Shown here in pieces: positions 1-7,698 of a stretch of 45,773 nucleotides of DNA. Source of the stretch: Fimadaptatus sp050946055 (GTDB taxonomy: Bacteria > Bacillota > Clostridia > Christensenellales > Aristaeellaceae); NCBI GenBank assembly GCA_050946055.1, contig JBMNUB010000020.1, positions 1 through 45,773 on the forward strand, given 5' to 3'. The position numbers and the translations under genes were made by a program. The number at the start of each line of letters is the position of its first letter. Within the stretch, counting starts at the first letter, position 1. The notes under the pieces are model-generated. The model had not been told where the DNA came from, did no database searches, and saw only the letters and a program-made list of their open reading frames with translations.

Positions 1-12
1 TCTGTCAGCGCT

Positions 13-798
13 TCAGAACTCCACCTTAATAAGCATCGAACTCATAGCCCGGCCTGCGCTCTCTATCGTCTTGCGGCTGAGATGGTTCTTATGCCAGCAT
101 CCGGATATCGGTATGCGCCCCTGCTCGCGGCAGATGTCGGCGAGGTGCAGCTGTATGCTGCGGCCTATGCCGCGCCTTAGCATGTCGGCGCGCGTCACCA
201 TGCCGCATGCCCAGTACTGCGGACGCGAGCGCAATGGCACTATTATACCCCAGCCCAGCGCTTCGCCCGCCTGATCAAGCGCGTATATGTATTGCTCGCC
301 GGCGGCGAGGGACTGGCATGTGGCGTCGCCCGTGAAGAATCCGCCGCTGGCGCGCTGCACTTCGGCAAACTCCTCCGGCGCTATGCGGCGCATGCAGGAG
401 CGTGGATACTCGGGTGCGCGCACCGGCAAGGCCGTCGTGCCGTCGAACAGGTATGCCTGCGGCTCGACCGTGCGCGCAATGTCCAGACAGGCAGTGAGCC
501 AGCCCTCGTCGCAGGTGGGGGAAAAGGCGCTGCTCACTCCCAGCCCGGATATGGCGCGCGCCAGTATTTCGCGCGCATGGGTGCGATGCTCGGGCGCAAG
601 CTCCATGGCGGTGGCCAGTTCGCCGTCATATACGGTCAGCCAGCCTGCGGGCACGCCGTCTGCAAGTATGCGATGCATCTGTGCATCCAGTATGTGCTGC
701 TCCCAGAAGTCATCCGTCACGCCGGTCAGACGCTGCGCGTATTGGCTTAGCAGTTCCAGCTTGTCTGCGCCATAGTCTTGGCAAAATGTATATTCCAT
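13..798 (-). CDS. GNAT-family N-acetyltransferase
   Basis: A protein of about 261 residues whose C-terminal third carries the acetyl-CoA binding signature of GNAT enzymes: an RRGIGR turn (R-x-x-G-x-G) followed by a helix, then NHLSRKTIESAG, the usual last conserved helix. It would move an acetyl group from acetyl-CoA to an unknown amine in the cytoplasm. The N-terminal half is divergent and may set the substrate. I chose the ATG at 798 because an AAAGGAG ribosome site lies a few bases upstream; the open frame runs on to 966 but that part is low-complexity His/Arg-rich and has no ribosome site. It is monocistronic here and reads out toward the window edge. The family call is sure, the substrate is not known. 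Confidence 0.8.
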   Translation of the reverse strand: MEYTFCQDYGADKLELLSQYAQRLTGVTDDFWEQHILDAQMHRILADGVPAGWLTVYDGELATAMELAPEHRTHAREILARAISGLGVSSAFSPTCDEGWLTACLDIARTVEPQAYLFDGTTALPVRAPEYPRSCMRRIAPEEFAEVQRASGGFFTGDATCQSLAAGEQYIYALDQAGEALGWGIIVPLRSRPQYWACGMVTRADMLRRGIGRSIQLHLADICREQGRIPISGCWHKNHLSRKTIESAGRAMSSMLIKVEF

Positions 799-996
799 TG
801 TATAAAGCTCCTTTGTGATAGCGCCGCCCGCGCCATGGCGGTCTTTGCGCAAGGGCGCCGGGCGGCAATGTGCATAGATTGGCGGCATATGCGTCAAGTT
901 TGCCTTACATCGGGGGCGATGAGCATATGCCGCAATATTCCGCGAATGACAATATATCATAGGCAAATGAGATGTTCATCACACGGCACTATACCC

Positions 997-2133
997 TCAG
1001 CGCGTGCGATGCTCAGCGCGGGATTTGCGGCGCATGAGGGCTATCTCGCGCTTGCGCTCATATGAGCGGACGAGCTGCGACTTGCGCATCTCGCTGGACT
1101 GCGCTTCACGCTGTAGCGCCTGATAGCTTTGCCAGCGCTTGGGCGAAAGCTCGCCGCTTAACAGCGCTTCGCGCACGGCACAGCCCGGCTCATGCTCATG
1201 CGTGCAGTCGGAGAAGCGGCAGCCGCGCTCCAGTATGCGCGATACGTCCGCAAATGCCTCATCCAAACCCTCGCCCGCGCACCATATGCCCAGCTCGCAC
1301 ATGCCGGGCGTGTCGATTATCAGCGCGCCGCCGGGCAGGCGCAGCAGCTGCCGGTGCGTGGTCGTATGCCTGCCCTTGGACGAGTCCACGCTGCGAGTAT
1401 GGTTCACGCGCATGCGCTCGCTCCCGGCCAGCGCATTTATCAGGCTGGACTTGCCCACGCCGCTTGATCCCAGCAGCGCCAGCGTGATGCCGGGCTGGAC
1501 ATAGCGGGCAAGCGCGTCCATGCCCTGTCCGGTCAATGCGCTTATGACATGCACGTCCACGCCGGGAGCCATAGCGGCAACCTCGGCTGCGCGGCGCGCA
1601 TGACCGGCGCAGAGATCGGCCTTGGTCAGCAGCACGACCGGCACAGCGCCCGAGTCGTATGCCGCGGTGAGGTAGCGCTCCATGCGGTGCAGATTGAAGT
1701 CGCCGTTTAGCGATGTGGCCAGCAGCACGTAGTCGAAGTTGGCGGCTACGGCCTGTTCGCGCGCGTTCGGTCCGGACTTGCGGCGCGCAAAGTAGGTGCG
1801 GCGCGGCTCTACGCCGGTTATGCGGCTGTCGCCCGCAGGGTTGCACTCTATGCGCACGAAGTCGCCCACGGTGGGCAGCGGCTCGTCGCCGCGCATGAAC
1901 GCGCCGGGCTTTAGGAAGCCGCGCGTCTCGCCCTGCGCGCATATCAGCTCAAACCTCTCGCGGAACACCGCGCTCACGCGGGCGATGTCAGGCGATTCCT
2001 CGCCCTGCCAGCCGTAGTCGCGCAGCAGGCTTCCTTGCGCATAGCTCTGCCCATTTGAACCTTCGCCCGTCAGTGCGACGCAATATGTATCGGTATGCTC
2101 TGTGAGTTCGCCATGAGAATAAATGTTTGCCAT
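997..2133 (-). CDS. rsgA: Ribosome small subunit-dependent GTPase A (RsgA/YjeQ)
   Basis: A 378-residue circularly permuted GTPase that matures and checks the 30S ribosomal subunit. An N-terminal OB-fold region is followed by the permuted G motifs in the order typical of RsgA: G4 TKAD (about 170-173), G5 SALTG (198-202), G1 GSSGVGKSS (222-230), G2 GRHTTT (254-259) and G3 DTPG (274-277). A C-terminal zinc motif follows (Cys305, Cys310, His312/314, Cys318). The start at 2133 is set by AGGAGGAA ten bases upstream. In-frame ATGs exist further up (frame open to 2271), but they lack as good a site. A promoter candidate lies about 450 bases upstream, giving a long leader. Confidence 0.93.
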   Translation of the reverse strand: MANIYSHGELTEHTDTYCVALTGEGSNGQSYAQGSLLRDYGWQGEESPDIARVSAVFRERFELICAQGETRGFLKPGAFMRGDEPLPTVGDFVRIECNPAGDSRITGVEPRRTYFARRKSGPNAREQAVAANFDYVLLATSLNGDFNLHRMERYLTAAYDSGAVPVVLLTKADLCAGHARRAAEVAAMAPGVDVHVISALTGQGMDALARYVQPGITLALLGSSGVGKSSLINALAGSERMRVNHTRSVDSSKGRHTTTHRQLLRLPGGALIIDTPGMCELGIWCAGEGLDEAFADVSRILERGCRFSDCTHEHEPGCAVREALLSGELSPKRWQSYQALQREAQSSEMRKSQLVRSYERKREIALMRRKSRAEHRTR

Positions 2134-2587
2134 GATGTAGCTATTCCTCCTGATATAGTGCTTGTGGTACAGTGCATCGCAATCGCCTTCATGGTAAACA
2201 CCACTCCTTTCAACATCCATATTCGCCATTAAAAAAATGCCGTCGCGAAGCAGCCCGTCTATGAGCTGCACGCGGCGGCAAAGGCGTATTTATGACAAAC
2301 GCGGGCGCACCGTTCGATGCGCCCGCGCAGACATATCCCTGCTCGCGGTCATTCATGAAAGGTTACTTTGTATTGCGCACGCGAAATCAGCCCTGCCTGT
2401 TTGGGCAAAGAGCATACTCTGCCGCTTATGCCTGCTCAAATCCGCAGGCATAAAGCAGCACGGCGGACGTTCTGAGGCGAACGCAGCCATTCCGTGCGCA
2501 GTATGCGATTTTAGTAGAAAGCCACCTCAAACATAACTTTCACACAAATCGCCCCTTTCAAATGCCGCAAGGCATTAATCTATCGAT
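2134..2587 (-). other. Long structured leader of rsgA (non-coding)
   Basis: No convincing gene lies here. Read on the minus strand it would be the rsgA 5' leader. It contains a perfect 10-bp hairpin (2426-2453, TTATGCCTGC pairing with GCAGGCATAA), enclosed by a 7-bp GCATACT/AGTATGC pairing, and a separate 9-bp GC hairpin (2301-2326). None has a T-run that would make it a clear terminator. A second ribosome site (GAAAGGAG) precedes an out-of-frame ATG that reads about 40 codons into rsgA, so a leader peptide is possible but unproven. No known riboswitch class was recognised. Confidence 0.4.
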
Positions 2588-2616
2588 ATATTATATCAAG
2601 TACACTGCCCTGTCAA
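2588..2616 (-). promoter_or_regulatory. Candidate rsgA promoter
   Basis: On the minus strand a perfect TTGACA (2611-2616) is followed 17 bases later by TAATAT (2588-2593), or 15 bases later by TATAAT (2590-2595). It points toward rsgA, whose start codon is about 450 bases downstream. Confidence 0.5.
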
Positions 2617-2664
2617 TAGCAAATATTGAGCTGACGCATTTGCGTGCGCAATATGTCATCGCGA

Positions 2665-2693
2665 TTGCACACCATGCGGGCATATGGTATAAT
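2665..2693 (+). promoter_or_regulatory. Promoter for the 81-aa gene and HD gene
   Basis: TTGCAC (2665-2670), 17-base spacer, TATAAT (2688-2693). It lies about 45 bases before the start codon at 2737, as expected for a sigma-A promoter. Confidence 0.65.
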
Positions 2694-2736
2694 CATATCA
2701 ACGACAGGGCGGACATGCGCCGCATGGGAGGATCAT

Positions 2737-2982
2737 ATGCAGACATTCAAGGTGCTTTCGGCGTTTTACATAGAGGACAGGAACGCGCTCATGGTGGCCG
2801 TGGAGGGGCGCGACGAGCGCTTTCGCAGCGGCGCGCGCATACGCGATGCGTTCGGGCGGCGCTTCACGATATACGCATTGACGGAAATAGGCGGCATATC
2901 TAAGGAGAATGCCGCGCGCTTTACCAGCTTTCTGATAAACGACTGCCGCGACATCGGGCGGCTGATACAGTTTGACGAGTGA
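2737..2982 (+). CDS. Small conserved-looking protein of unknown function (81 aa)
   Basis: An 81-residue basic/acidic mixed protein with no membrane segment or signal peptide. I do not recognise the family. It is likely real because a clean promoter (2665-2693) and a GGGAGG ribosome site sit in front of the ATG, and the frame ends just before the HD-domain gene, with which it probably shares a transcript (100-base gap). The sequence looks like a short beta-rich N-terminus followed by a helix around residues 53-75. Its function cannot be inferred from neighbours. Confidence 0.6.
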   Translation: MQTFKVLSAFYIEDRNALMVAVEGRDERFRSGARIRDAFGRRFTIYALTEIGGISKENAARFTSFLINDCRDIGRLIQFDE

Positions 2983-3082
2983 CGTTTGTGCGCCATGGCA
3001 GCGGCGCGCATTCGCAGGTAGTATGCACAAGCGCTATGCGCATAGGCGGCGCATTATGCTCAACGCTGGGGAGGATATGCTT

Positions 3083-3586
3083 ATGGACAGCACGCTTATA
3101 GCCCGCGCCACAGAGCGCATGATAGAATATCTGAATGGCGATGTGCGGGACGTGAATCACTTCATCAAGGTACACGCCTTTGCCGCGCTGATAGGCAATC
3201 TGGAAGGGCTGGACGAGCGCACCCTGATTGCGCTTGAGCTGGCCGCGATAGTCCACGACATCGCCTGCCCACTGTGCCGCCTAAAGTACGGCAGCGCGGA
3301 CGGCAAGCTGCAGGAGCGCGAAGGCCCGCGGCTGGCGCGCGAGCTGCTGGGCGGACTCGATGTGGACGGCGCAATTATCGAGCGCGTCTGCGACATGGTA
3401 GGGCGGCATCACACTTACACGGACGTGGACGGCATCGACCTGCGCATACTGCTTGAGGCCGACTTCCTGGTGAACGCGCACGAGTGTAGCGCCTCGCGCG
3501 AGGCCATAGTGAACATGCTGGAAAACGTATTTGAGACCGATGCGGGCAGGAAGCTGCTGCGCGGGATGTATCTTCAGGGTGAATGA
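3083..3586 (+). CDS. HD-domain phosphohydrolase-like protein
   Basis: A 167-residue protein with the HD-superfamily metal ligands in order: an early His in the KVHAF segment, the HD pair in IVHDIACP, the GRHH pair about 45 residues further on, and the later Asp in EADFLVN. This arrangement is typical of small bacterial HD proteins that hydrolyse nucleotides or phospho-compounds; the substrate is unknown. The ATG at 3083 is preferred because GGGGAGG ends 8 bases upstream; an ATG at 3077 is too close to that site. It ends just before a strong terminator (3661-3717). It probably forms a two-gene unit with the 81-aa gene. Confidence 0.75.
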   Translation: MDSTLIARATERMIEYLNGDVRDVNHFIKVHAFAALIGNLEGLDERTLIALELAAIVHDIACPLCRLKYGSADGKLQEREGPRLARELLGGLDVDGAIIERVCDMVGRHHTYTDVDGIDLRILLEADFLVNAHECSASREAIVNMLENVFETDAGRKLLRGMYLQGE

Positions 3587-3660
3587 GTGAGATTGGGTGG
3601 ATGAACTGTTCGGGATTAAGGGATTATTTGGGACTGGGGAAAGGTTATTTATAGACGCGA

Positions 3661-3717
3661 TTCGGCGCGAAACTGCTAAGAAATATCTTGCGGGTTCGCG
3701 CCGAAATCTATTTTTTT
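3661..3717 (+). terminator. Rho-independent terminator after the HD gene
   Basis: An 11-bp perfect stem TTCGGCGCGAA (3661-3671) pairs with TTCGCGCCGAA (3695-3705), followed by a run of seven T at 3711-3717. It lies between the HD gene and the convergent ABC permease gene. The stem arms resemble those of the terminator at 5958-5998. Confidence 0.8.
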
Positions 3718-3730
3718 ATTGTACTGCCAA

Positions 3731-4447
3731 CTACTCTACCTGCAACCCGGTCTTAGTCGAGCGCCATATGATGGCGATACATATAGGTGCTGATATTGCT
3801 GCCCATATAAGTTCATTTACAGACAGCGCTATGCTGGATTCGTGTATTGGCGTGTCACTTATGAACATGCCACCCTCTGATAAGACCACATTGGCGCTTA
3901 TCAGTGGTGCGGTCAGCGAGGTCAGTACTGCCATCAGCGCAAGCGCCGCGCTGCCATATGCGATAGTCCATAGCAGACTGTGCGCGCGGCAGCGGGGCTT
4001 ATATGCCAACACTATTATCGCGGACAGCATTATCGTAGTAAACAGCATAGAAATCGTCATTTCGGCATACAGCGCCATAAGGTGCGCCGCCGGAAGCGCC
4101 AGCAGCAAGCGCCCCAGTGCTTCGTTCTGAATTATCAGCGCGCAGCCTATTACAAGCACGGTCAAAAGGTAAGCTATGAAGAAAGCACAGACATGCGCCA
4201 GCACATGATCGCGCGCGCTGAGCACAGTCGAAAACAGCAGCGTGGCTTCCCGCCCGAACATTGTGCGCCAGAATCGGTATATGCATATGCCGGTGGAGCC
4301 AAATATGACCAGAAACACTATGGGCATGTCGGTGAGCGAGAATATGCCAAGGCGCGCCATAAGCGCAAAGGCAAACGCCGACGCATACAGGCAGAGCATG
4401 GGCGCAGCGGCGCGGCGCAGTTCATAGCGGAGTACTGCCCCAAACAT
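3731..4447 (-). CDS. ABC-2-type transporter permease subunit
   Basis: A 238-residue hydrophobic protein with about six predicted membrane segments and no signal peptide, as for ABC-2 permeases that partner YtrB-type ATPases. It begins with a short cytoplasmic basic stretch (RYELRR) before the first helix. The start at 4447 follows AAAGGAGG, and its ATG overlaps the TGA of the ATPase gene by one base, so the two are translationally coupled. With the ATPase and the GntR regulator it forms a three-gene unit. The transported compound is unknown; such units often respond to cell-envelope stress or antibiotics, which here is only an inference. Confidence 0.8.
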   Translation of the reverse strand: MFGAVLRYELRRAAAPMLCLYASAFAFALMARLGIFSLTDMPIVFLVIFGSTGICIYRFWRTMFGREATLLFSTVLSARDHVLAHVCAFFIAYLLTVLVIGCALIIQNEALGRLLLALPAAHLMALYAEMTISMLFTTIMLSAIIVLAYKPRCRAHSLLWTIAYGSAALALMAVLTSLTAPLISANVVLSEGGMFISDTPIHESSIALSVNELIWAAISAPICIAIIWRSTKTGLQVE

Positions 4448-5151
4448 CACAATGCCTCCTTTACTACCTCGGTTATCGAGCATGCGCTTGCGGCGCGCAG
4501 TTCGTCGGCGGGTGCGTCTATCGCAACTTTTCCGTCCTTTATCAGTATTATGCGGTCGAACAGCGCCTCCATGTCGGTCAGCTCGTGCGTGGACACTATG
4601 CAGGTCTTGCCGGGTGAAATGAGCCGCAGCATCACATACTTTACCATATCGCGGGTCTTTATATCGAGGCCGCCAAACGGCTCGTCAAGCAGGTACACTT
4701 CCGCATCCCGCGCCATGTGCAGTATGAATTGCGCCAGCGCGCGCCGTCCCTTGGAGAGTGTACCCATGCGCAGGGACGCATTAAGGCCGAATGCGTCAAG
4801 CGTCTGCGCCGCCAGCGCCATGTCATATCCCGGAAACAGCGCGCCGTGCATCTTCATAGTCTGATACAGCGTGGCATTCGGCTCAAAGTACGGCTCGCTG
4901 GGGTAAAAGCAGACGCGGCGCTTGGCGCGCCAGGTGTCCGTCTCTCCTAATATGCTGACCTTGCCGCTGTATGTCTGTATAAGCCCGGCCAGTATCTTCA
5001 TGAGCGTGGTCTTGCCGCAGCCGTTTGCACCCACAAGCCCCACTATCTCACCGGCAGGTATCGCAAGCGACATTTCGTTCAATACCAGCTTCCTGCCATA
5101 TGCCATGGTCAGTTTGCTAAGGCGCACAGATTCACTCGTCATAGTCGGCAT
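4447..5151 (-). CDS. ABC transporter ATP-binding protein (YtrB-like)
   Basis: A 234-residue nucleotide-binding subunit. Walker A is GANGCGKTT (41-49), the Walker B region is LLDEPFGGLD (Asp156, Glu157), and the switch His is in STHE (His189). The signature motif is LSKGRR (132-137) rather than LSGGQ, a variant common in YtrB-like ATPases. The usual Q-loop glutamine is not evident (YPSEPYF in that place). The start at 5151 lies inside the 3' end of the GntR gene, with a weak GTGAG ribosome site, indicating translational coupling; an alternative ATG is at 5142. It would energise the permease encoded next. Confidence 0.88.
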   Translation of the reverse strand: MPTMTSESVRLSKLTMAYGRKLVLNEMSLAIPAGEIVGLVGANGCGKTTLMKILAGLIQTYSGKVSILGETDTWRAKRRVCFYPSEPYFEPNATLYQTMKMHGALFPGYDMALAAQTLDAFGLNASLRMGTLSKGRRALAQFILHMARDAEVYLLDEPFGGLDIKTRDMVKYVMLRLISPGKTCIVSTHELTDMEALFDRIILIKDGKVAIDAPADELRAASACSITEVVKEAL

Positions 5152-5503
5152 TCAACTCACTTTCTATGCAGGCAAGTATCTCATCCCTGGCATATCCATG
5201 GAGCTTGAGTTCACTTAGCGTCTGTCGAACGCTGTGTATCAGCAGCTCACGCCTAAGCTCGGCTATGCGCGCTTCATCATTGGTGACGAACTTGCCGCTG
5301 GTGCGTTCGGTACAGAGCAGGCCTTCCTGCTCAAGTATCTGAAGCGCGCGCTGTATCGTGTTGGGCGTTACGCCGTACATCATGGACATGTCGCGTATCG
5401 ATGGAACTCTTTCGCCCGGCGCGTACCTTCGCGCCACTATGTCACGCTTGACCCAAGTCGTTATCTGCAAATATAGAGGTATGTTCTTCTGTAAGTCGGG
5501 CAT
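5132..5503 (-). CDS. GntR-family transcriptional regulator, YtrA type
   Basis: A 123-residue regulator with a winged helix-turn-helix over residues 1-75 (motif PSIRDMSMMYGVTPNTIQRAL) and only a short C-terminal helical tail, as in the YtrA subfamily that represses linked ABC transporters. The start follows AAAGG. The gene is first in the regulator-ATPase-permease operon and overlaps the ATPase start. A perfect palindrome overlapping the operon promoter (5771-5792) is its likely autoregulatory operator. The leader between promoter and gene is interrupted by a copy of the dispersed structured element. Confidence 0.88.
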   Translation of the reverse strand: MPDLQKNIPLYLQITTWVKRDIVARRYAPGERVPSIRDMSMMYGVTPNTIQRALQILEQEGLLCTERTSGKFVTNDEARIAELRRELLIHSVRQTLSELKLHGYARDEILACIESELNADYDE

Positions 5504-5540
5504 GTAACTTATCGCCTTTCAAACACTGTATCAATCTATT

Positions 5541-5769
5541 TCCAATGGATGGGGGAGAATCTCCAACGCCACTGCCATCACTTTCATGTTTCCATGATAC
5601 CCTCACGGATTTCAGAGCATGGAAACTGCAAGGTAGGTATTTTGCTCTGGGAAAGGGGATTTCCCGCCGCAAGAAATCCTGAGCGCCCACCGCACATGTC
5701 GCTGAGCACGATTTAAGTCGAGAGGGTTGTGCGCTCGTCAAGCTCTCTCGGAGTTCCTAAGCAGCACCA
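5541..5769 (-). repeat. Structured dispersed element, copy 3 (reverse orientation)
   Basis: About 229 bp, homologous in reverse complement to 10386-10640 and 18655-18907. It shares the identical 20-base block at 5683-5702, the GGGAAA...TTTCCC hairpin, the long GTTTCCATG/CATGGAAAC hairpin and a GGAG/CTCC hairpin. It lacks the last, about 28-bp, hairpin seen in the other copies. It is flanked by direct repeats of 16 bp with one mismatch (5525-5540 and 5770-5785), which look like a target-site duplication of the GntR operator. Confidence 0.8.
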
Positions 5770-5770
5770 A

Positions 5771-5792
5771 CTGTATCAAACTATTGATACAG
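5771..5792. promoter_or_regulatory. Palindromic operator of the GntR unit
   Basis: CTGTATCAA, four bases ACTA, then TTGATACAG: a perfect 9-4-9 inverted repeat covering the -10 box and start site of the promoter at 5789-5817. A second, half-site copy (CTGTATCAA, 5526-5534) lies next to the GntR ribosome site on the other side of the inserted element. Confidence 0.7.
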
Positions 5793-5817
5793 TAACACAA
5801 CTCCTCTCAAATGTCAA
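5789..5817 (-). promoter_or_regulatory. Promoter of the GntR-ABC operon
   Basis: On the minus strand a perfect TTGACA (5812-5817), 17-base spacer, TACTGT (5789-5794). The -10 box overlaps the palindromic operator, fitting repression by the operon's own GntR protein. Confidence 0.65.
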
Positions 5818-5945
5818 TAGCAAAATCAAAATTGCAGGGACATGTTTGGGCATCGCGTGCAGAACTTCAAATGATGTGAGTATAGGACAGCAGCATGGTT
5901 TTAATGCAGCTCACTTGGCCGCATGCATCGCAAGTCTCCATAGCC

Positions 5946-5998
5946 ATTAAGACAAAATGGGCGCGAAACTGCGCATATTTTCCGCAGCTTCGCGCCCA
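5946..5998 (-). terminator. Terminator after the zinc-ribbon gene
   Basis: Stem TGGGCGCGAA + CTGCG (5958-5973) pairs with CGCAG + TTCGCGCCCA (5983-5998), with one unpaired position. On the minus strand it is followed by TTTTGTCTT. It lies 17 bases beyond the stop of the minus-strand gene ending at 6015. Confidence 0.75.
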
Positions 5999-6014
5999 AA
6001 CTCATACATGCCCC

Positions 6015-6758
6015 TCAAAACACGATATACCCCAGCAGCACGCCCACCAAAACCAGCGCACCACACACCAGCAGCAGCGCCAGCACGCTGACTATCGTGC
6101 GCACGCGGCGCTCGCGCTTTACCTGCTGGGCGCGCTCGGACTGCGCACGCAGCTCCTCGCGGCGCGCCTCGAAGCGCTCGCGGCGCTCCAGCCTGTGCGC
6201 AAAGCCGCTCCAGTCGCCCGAGGGCTGCTCGCGCATGGCGGCGAATATGCGCTCGCGCCCGCGCATGCAGCGCGCACAGACTTGGCTGTCGCCGGGGTTG
6301 AGCCGCCCGCATACGCATATCCAGTCGCGCCCGCGCATCTTGGGATAGCACACCGCGTCGCTGCCGAATATGCCGCGCAGCCGGTCGCGCCGCGCGCCGG
6401 GCGGTTCGGGCGTGAATTCGTATTCCACTATGTCGGAGTCCTCGTCCGACCAGCTTGTGCTGAAGTCGGCAAACGCCACTTCCGATGGCACAAGCTCTAT
6501 CGACGCGGCGGCGGGTATCTCTCCGGCCACGGTGAGCTGTGCGCGCCCGTGCGACACCAGCCGCATGCCGTCGAACACCACGCTCTCGCTCATCAGCTCC
6601 GTGCCGCGCTCGCCTATCCAGCGCACGCGCCCCTCTATGCGGCGTATGGGGTGGTCGGATGTGCTGATTATGTCCAGATACCCACGGCAGCGGCCGCGGT
6701 CATCCGAAAGCACCTCCGTGCGCGTGACCTCTATCGGGCAGGTAAGGTCTATCTTCAA
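6015..6758 (-). CDS. Zinc-ribbon, C-terminally membrane-anchored protein
   Basis: About 247 residues. The N-terminal half is a beta-rich domain of unrecognised family. A zinc ribbon follows (ICVCGRLNPGDSQVCARC, four cysteines), then an Arg/Glu-rich, probably coiled-coil stretch, and a single hydrophobic segment at the very end with about 3 residues after it, so the protein should be tail-anchored with its body in the cytoplasm. I prefer a TTG start at 6758 because GAAAGGCGG lies upstream. The frame is open to a TTG at 6809, but that stretch contains a TATAAT box. Function is unknown; similar zinc-ribbon plus membrane-anchor proteins are common in Clostridia. It is monocistronic. Confidence 0.7.
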   Translation of the reverse strand: MKIDLTCPIEVTRTEVLSDDRGRCRGYLDIISTSDHPIRRIEGRVRWIGERGTELMSESVVFDGMRLVSHGRAQLTVAGEIPAAASIELVPSEVAFADFSTSWSDEDSDIVEYEFTPEPPGARRDRLRGIFGSDAVCYPKMRGRDWICVCGRLNPGDSQVCARCMRGRERIFAAMREQPSGDWSGFAHRLERRERFEARREELRAQSERAQQVKRERRVRTIVSVLALLLVCGALVLVGVLLGYIVF

Positions 6759-7041
6759 TGCGCGTTCGCCGCCTTTCTCGCTGTTGTCGTTATTGCTATT
6801 ATACCGCAAAAGCGCGGCGCGGTGTATCTATTTTTAGTGACGCTTAGGTTATGTGTGGTATGCAGGCCGCCTAAAAGTCGACTTTTGCGGGGCAACAGGC
6901 GTCATACTGCGCCGAATTCGCCTGAGATGCCCGCACATATCCGGGCGCATGCAGGCTATTTCAGGCTTTGCCATGCCGGGGCTTGCATATGTTTGAATTA
7001 CGCGCAGGGGCTGCACTAACGCGGTCTGCGCCTGCAGAGAA

Positions 7042-7465
7042 GCGCACATACATCGCCTTGAGCAAGGCCACGGCCTACCGTCCTTTGCCTGTAAGCGCAC
7101 ATACATCGCCTTGAGCAAGGCCACGGCCTACCGTCCTTTGCCTGTAAACGCACATACATCGCCTTGAGCAAGGCCACGGCCTACCGGCCTTTGCCTGTAA
7201 GCGCACATACATCGCCTTGAGCAAGGCCACGGCCTACCGTCCTTTGCCTGTAAACGCACATACATCGCCTTGAGCAAGGCCACGGCCTACCGGCCTTTGC
7301 CTGTAAGCGCACATGCATCGCCTTGAGCAAGGCCACGGCCTACCGTCCTTTGCCTGTAAGCATATATACATCGCCTTGAGTAAGGCCACGGCCTACCGGC
7401 CTTTGCCTGTAAGCGCACATGCATCGCCTTACGCAAGGCCACGGTCCGCCACCCCTTGCCGGTGA
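7042..7465. repeat. Tandem array of eight 53-bp units
   Basis: Units start at 7042, 7095, 7148, 7201, 7254, 7307, 7360 and 7413. The first seven differ at only a few positions; the eighth is diverged in its last third. Each holds the near-palindrome GCCTTGAGCAAGGC. The unit length is not a multiple of three and no frame stays open, so it is non-coding. Units 2-3 and 4-5 form two identical 106-bp dimers. Confidence 0.97.
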
Positions 7466-7638
7466 GACATCTATCACCCTAAGCGGATGGCTCCATGCAG
7501 CAGCATCACATTTAATGCGCGCGGCTCTGCGCAAGCGACGCTGCACGACTGCCGAGCGGCCTGACTGCGCGGCGGTCGCATATTGCCGTGCGGGCTTTTA
7601 TATGCTCATGATATTACAATGTCTAAATTGCATATTGC

Positions 7639-7667
7639 TTTACATACGCAAGGACGTCTGCTATAAT
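7639..7667 (+). promoter_or_regulatory. Promoter of the TSUP permease gene
   Basis: TTTACA (7639-7644), 17-base spacer, TATAAT (7662-7667), 32 bases before the start codon. Between the 53-bp array and this promoter (7466-7638) I see nothing else. Confidence 0.75.
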
Positions 7668-7698
7668 CTGGGGCAATACGCGATGGGGGGACGAATAT

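Noticed and set aside
2301..2326. Terminator between rsgA and the upstream region
   Set aside because: The 9-bp GC hairpin is perfect, but neither strand has a T-run after it.
7042..7465. CRISPR array
   Set aside because: Units follow each other with no variable spacers, and no cas genes are present. It is a plain tandem repeat.
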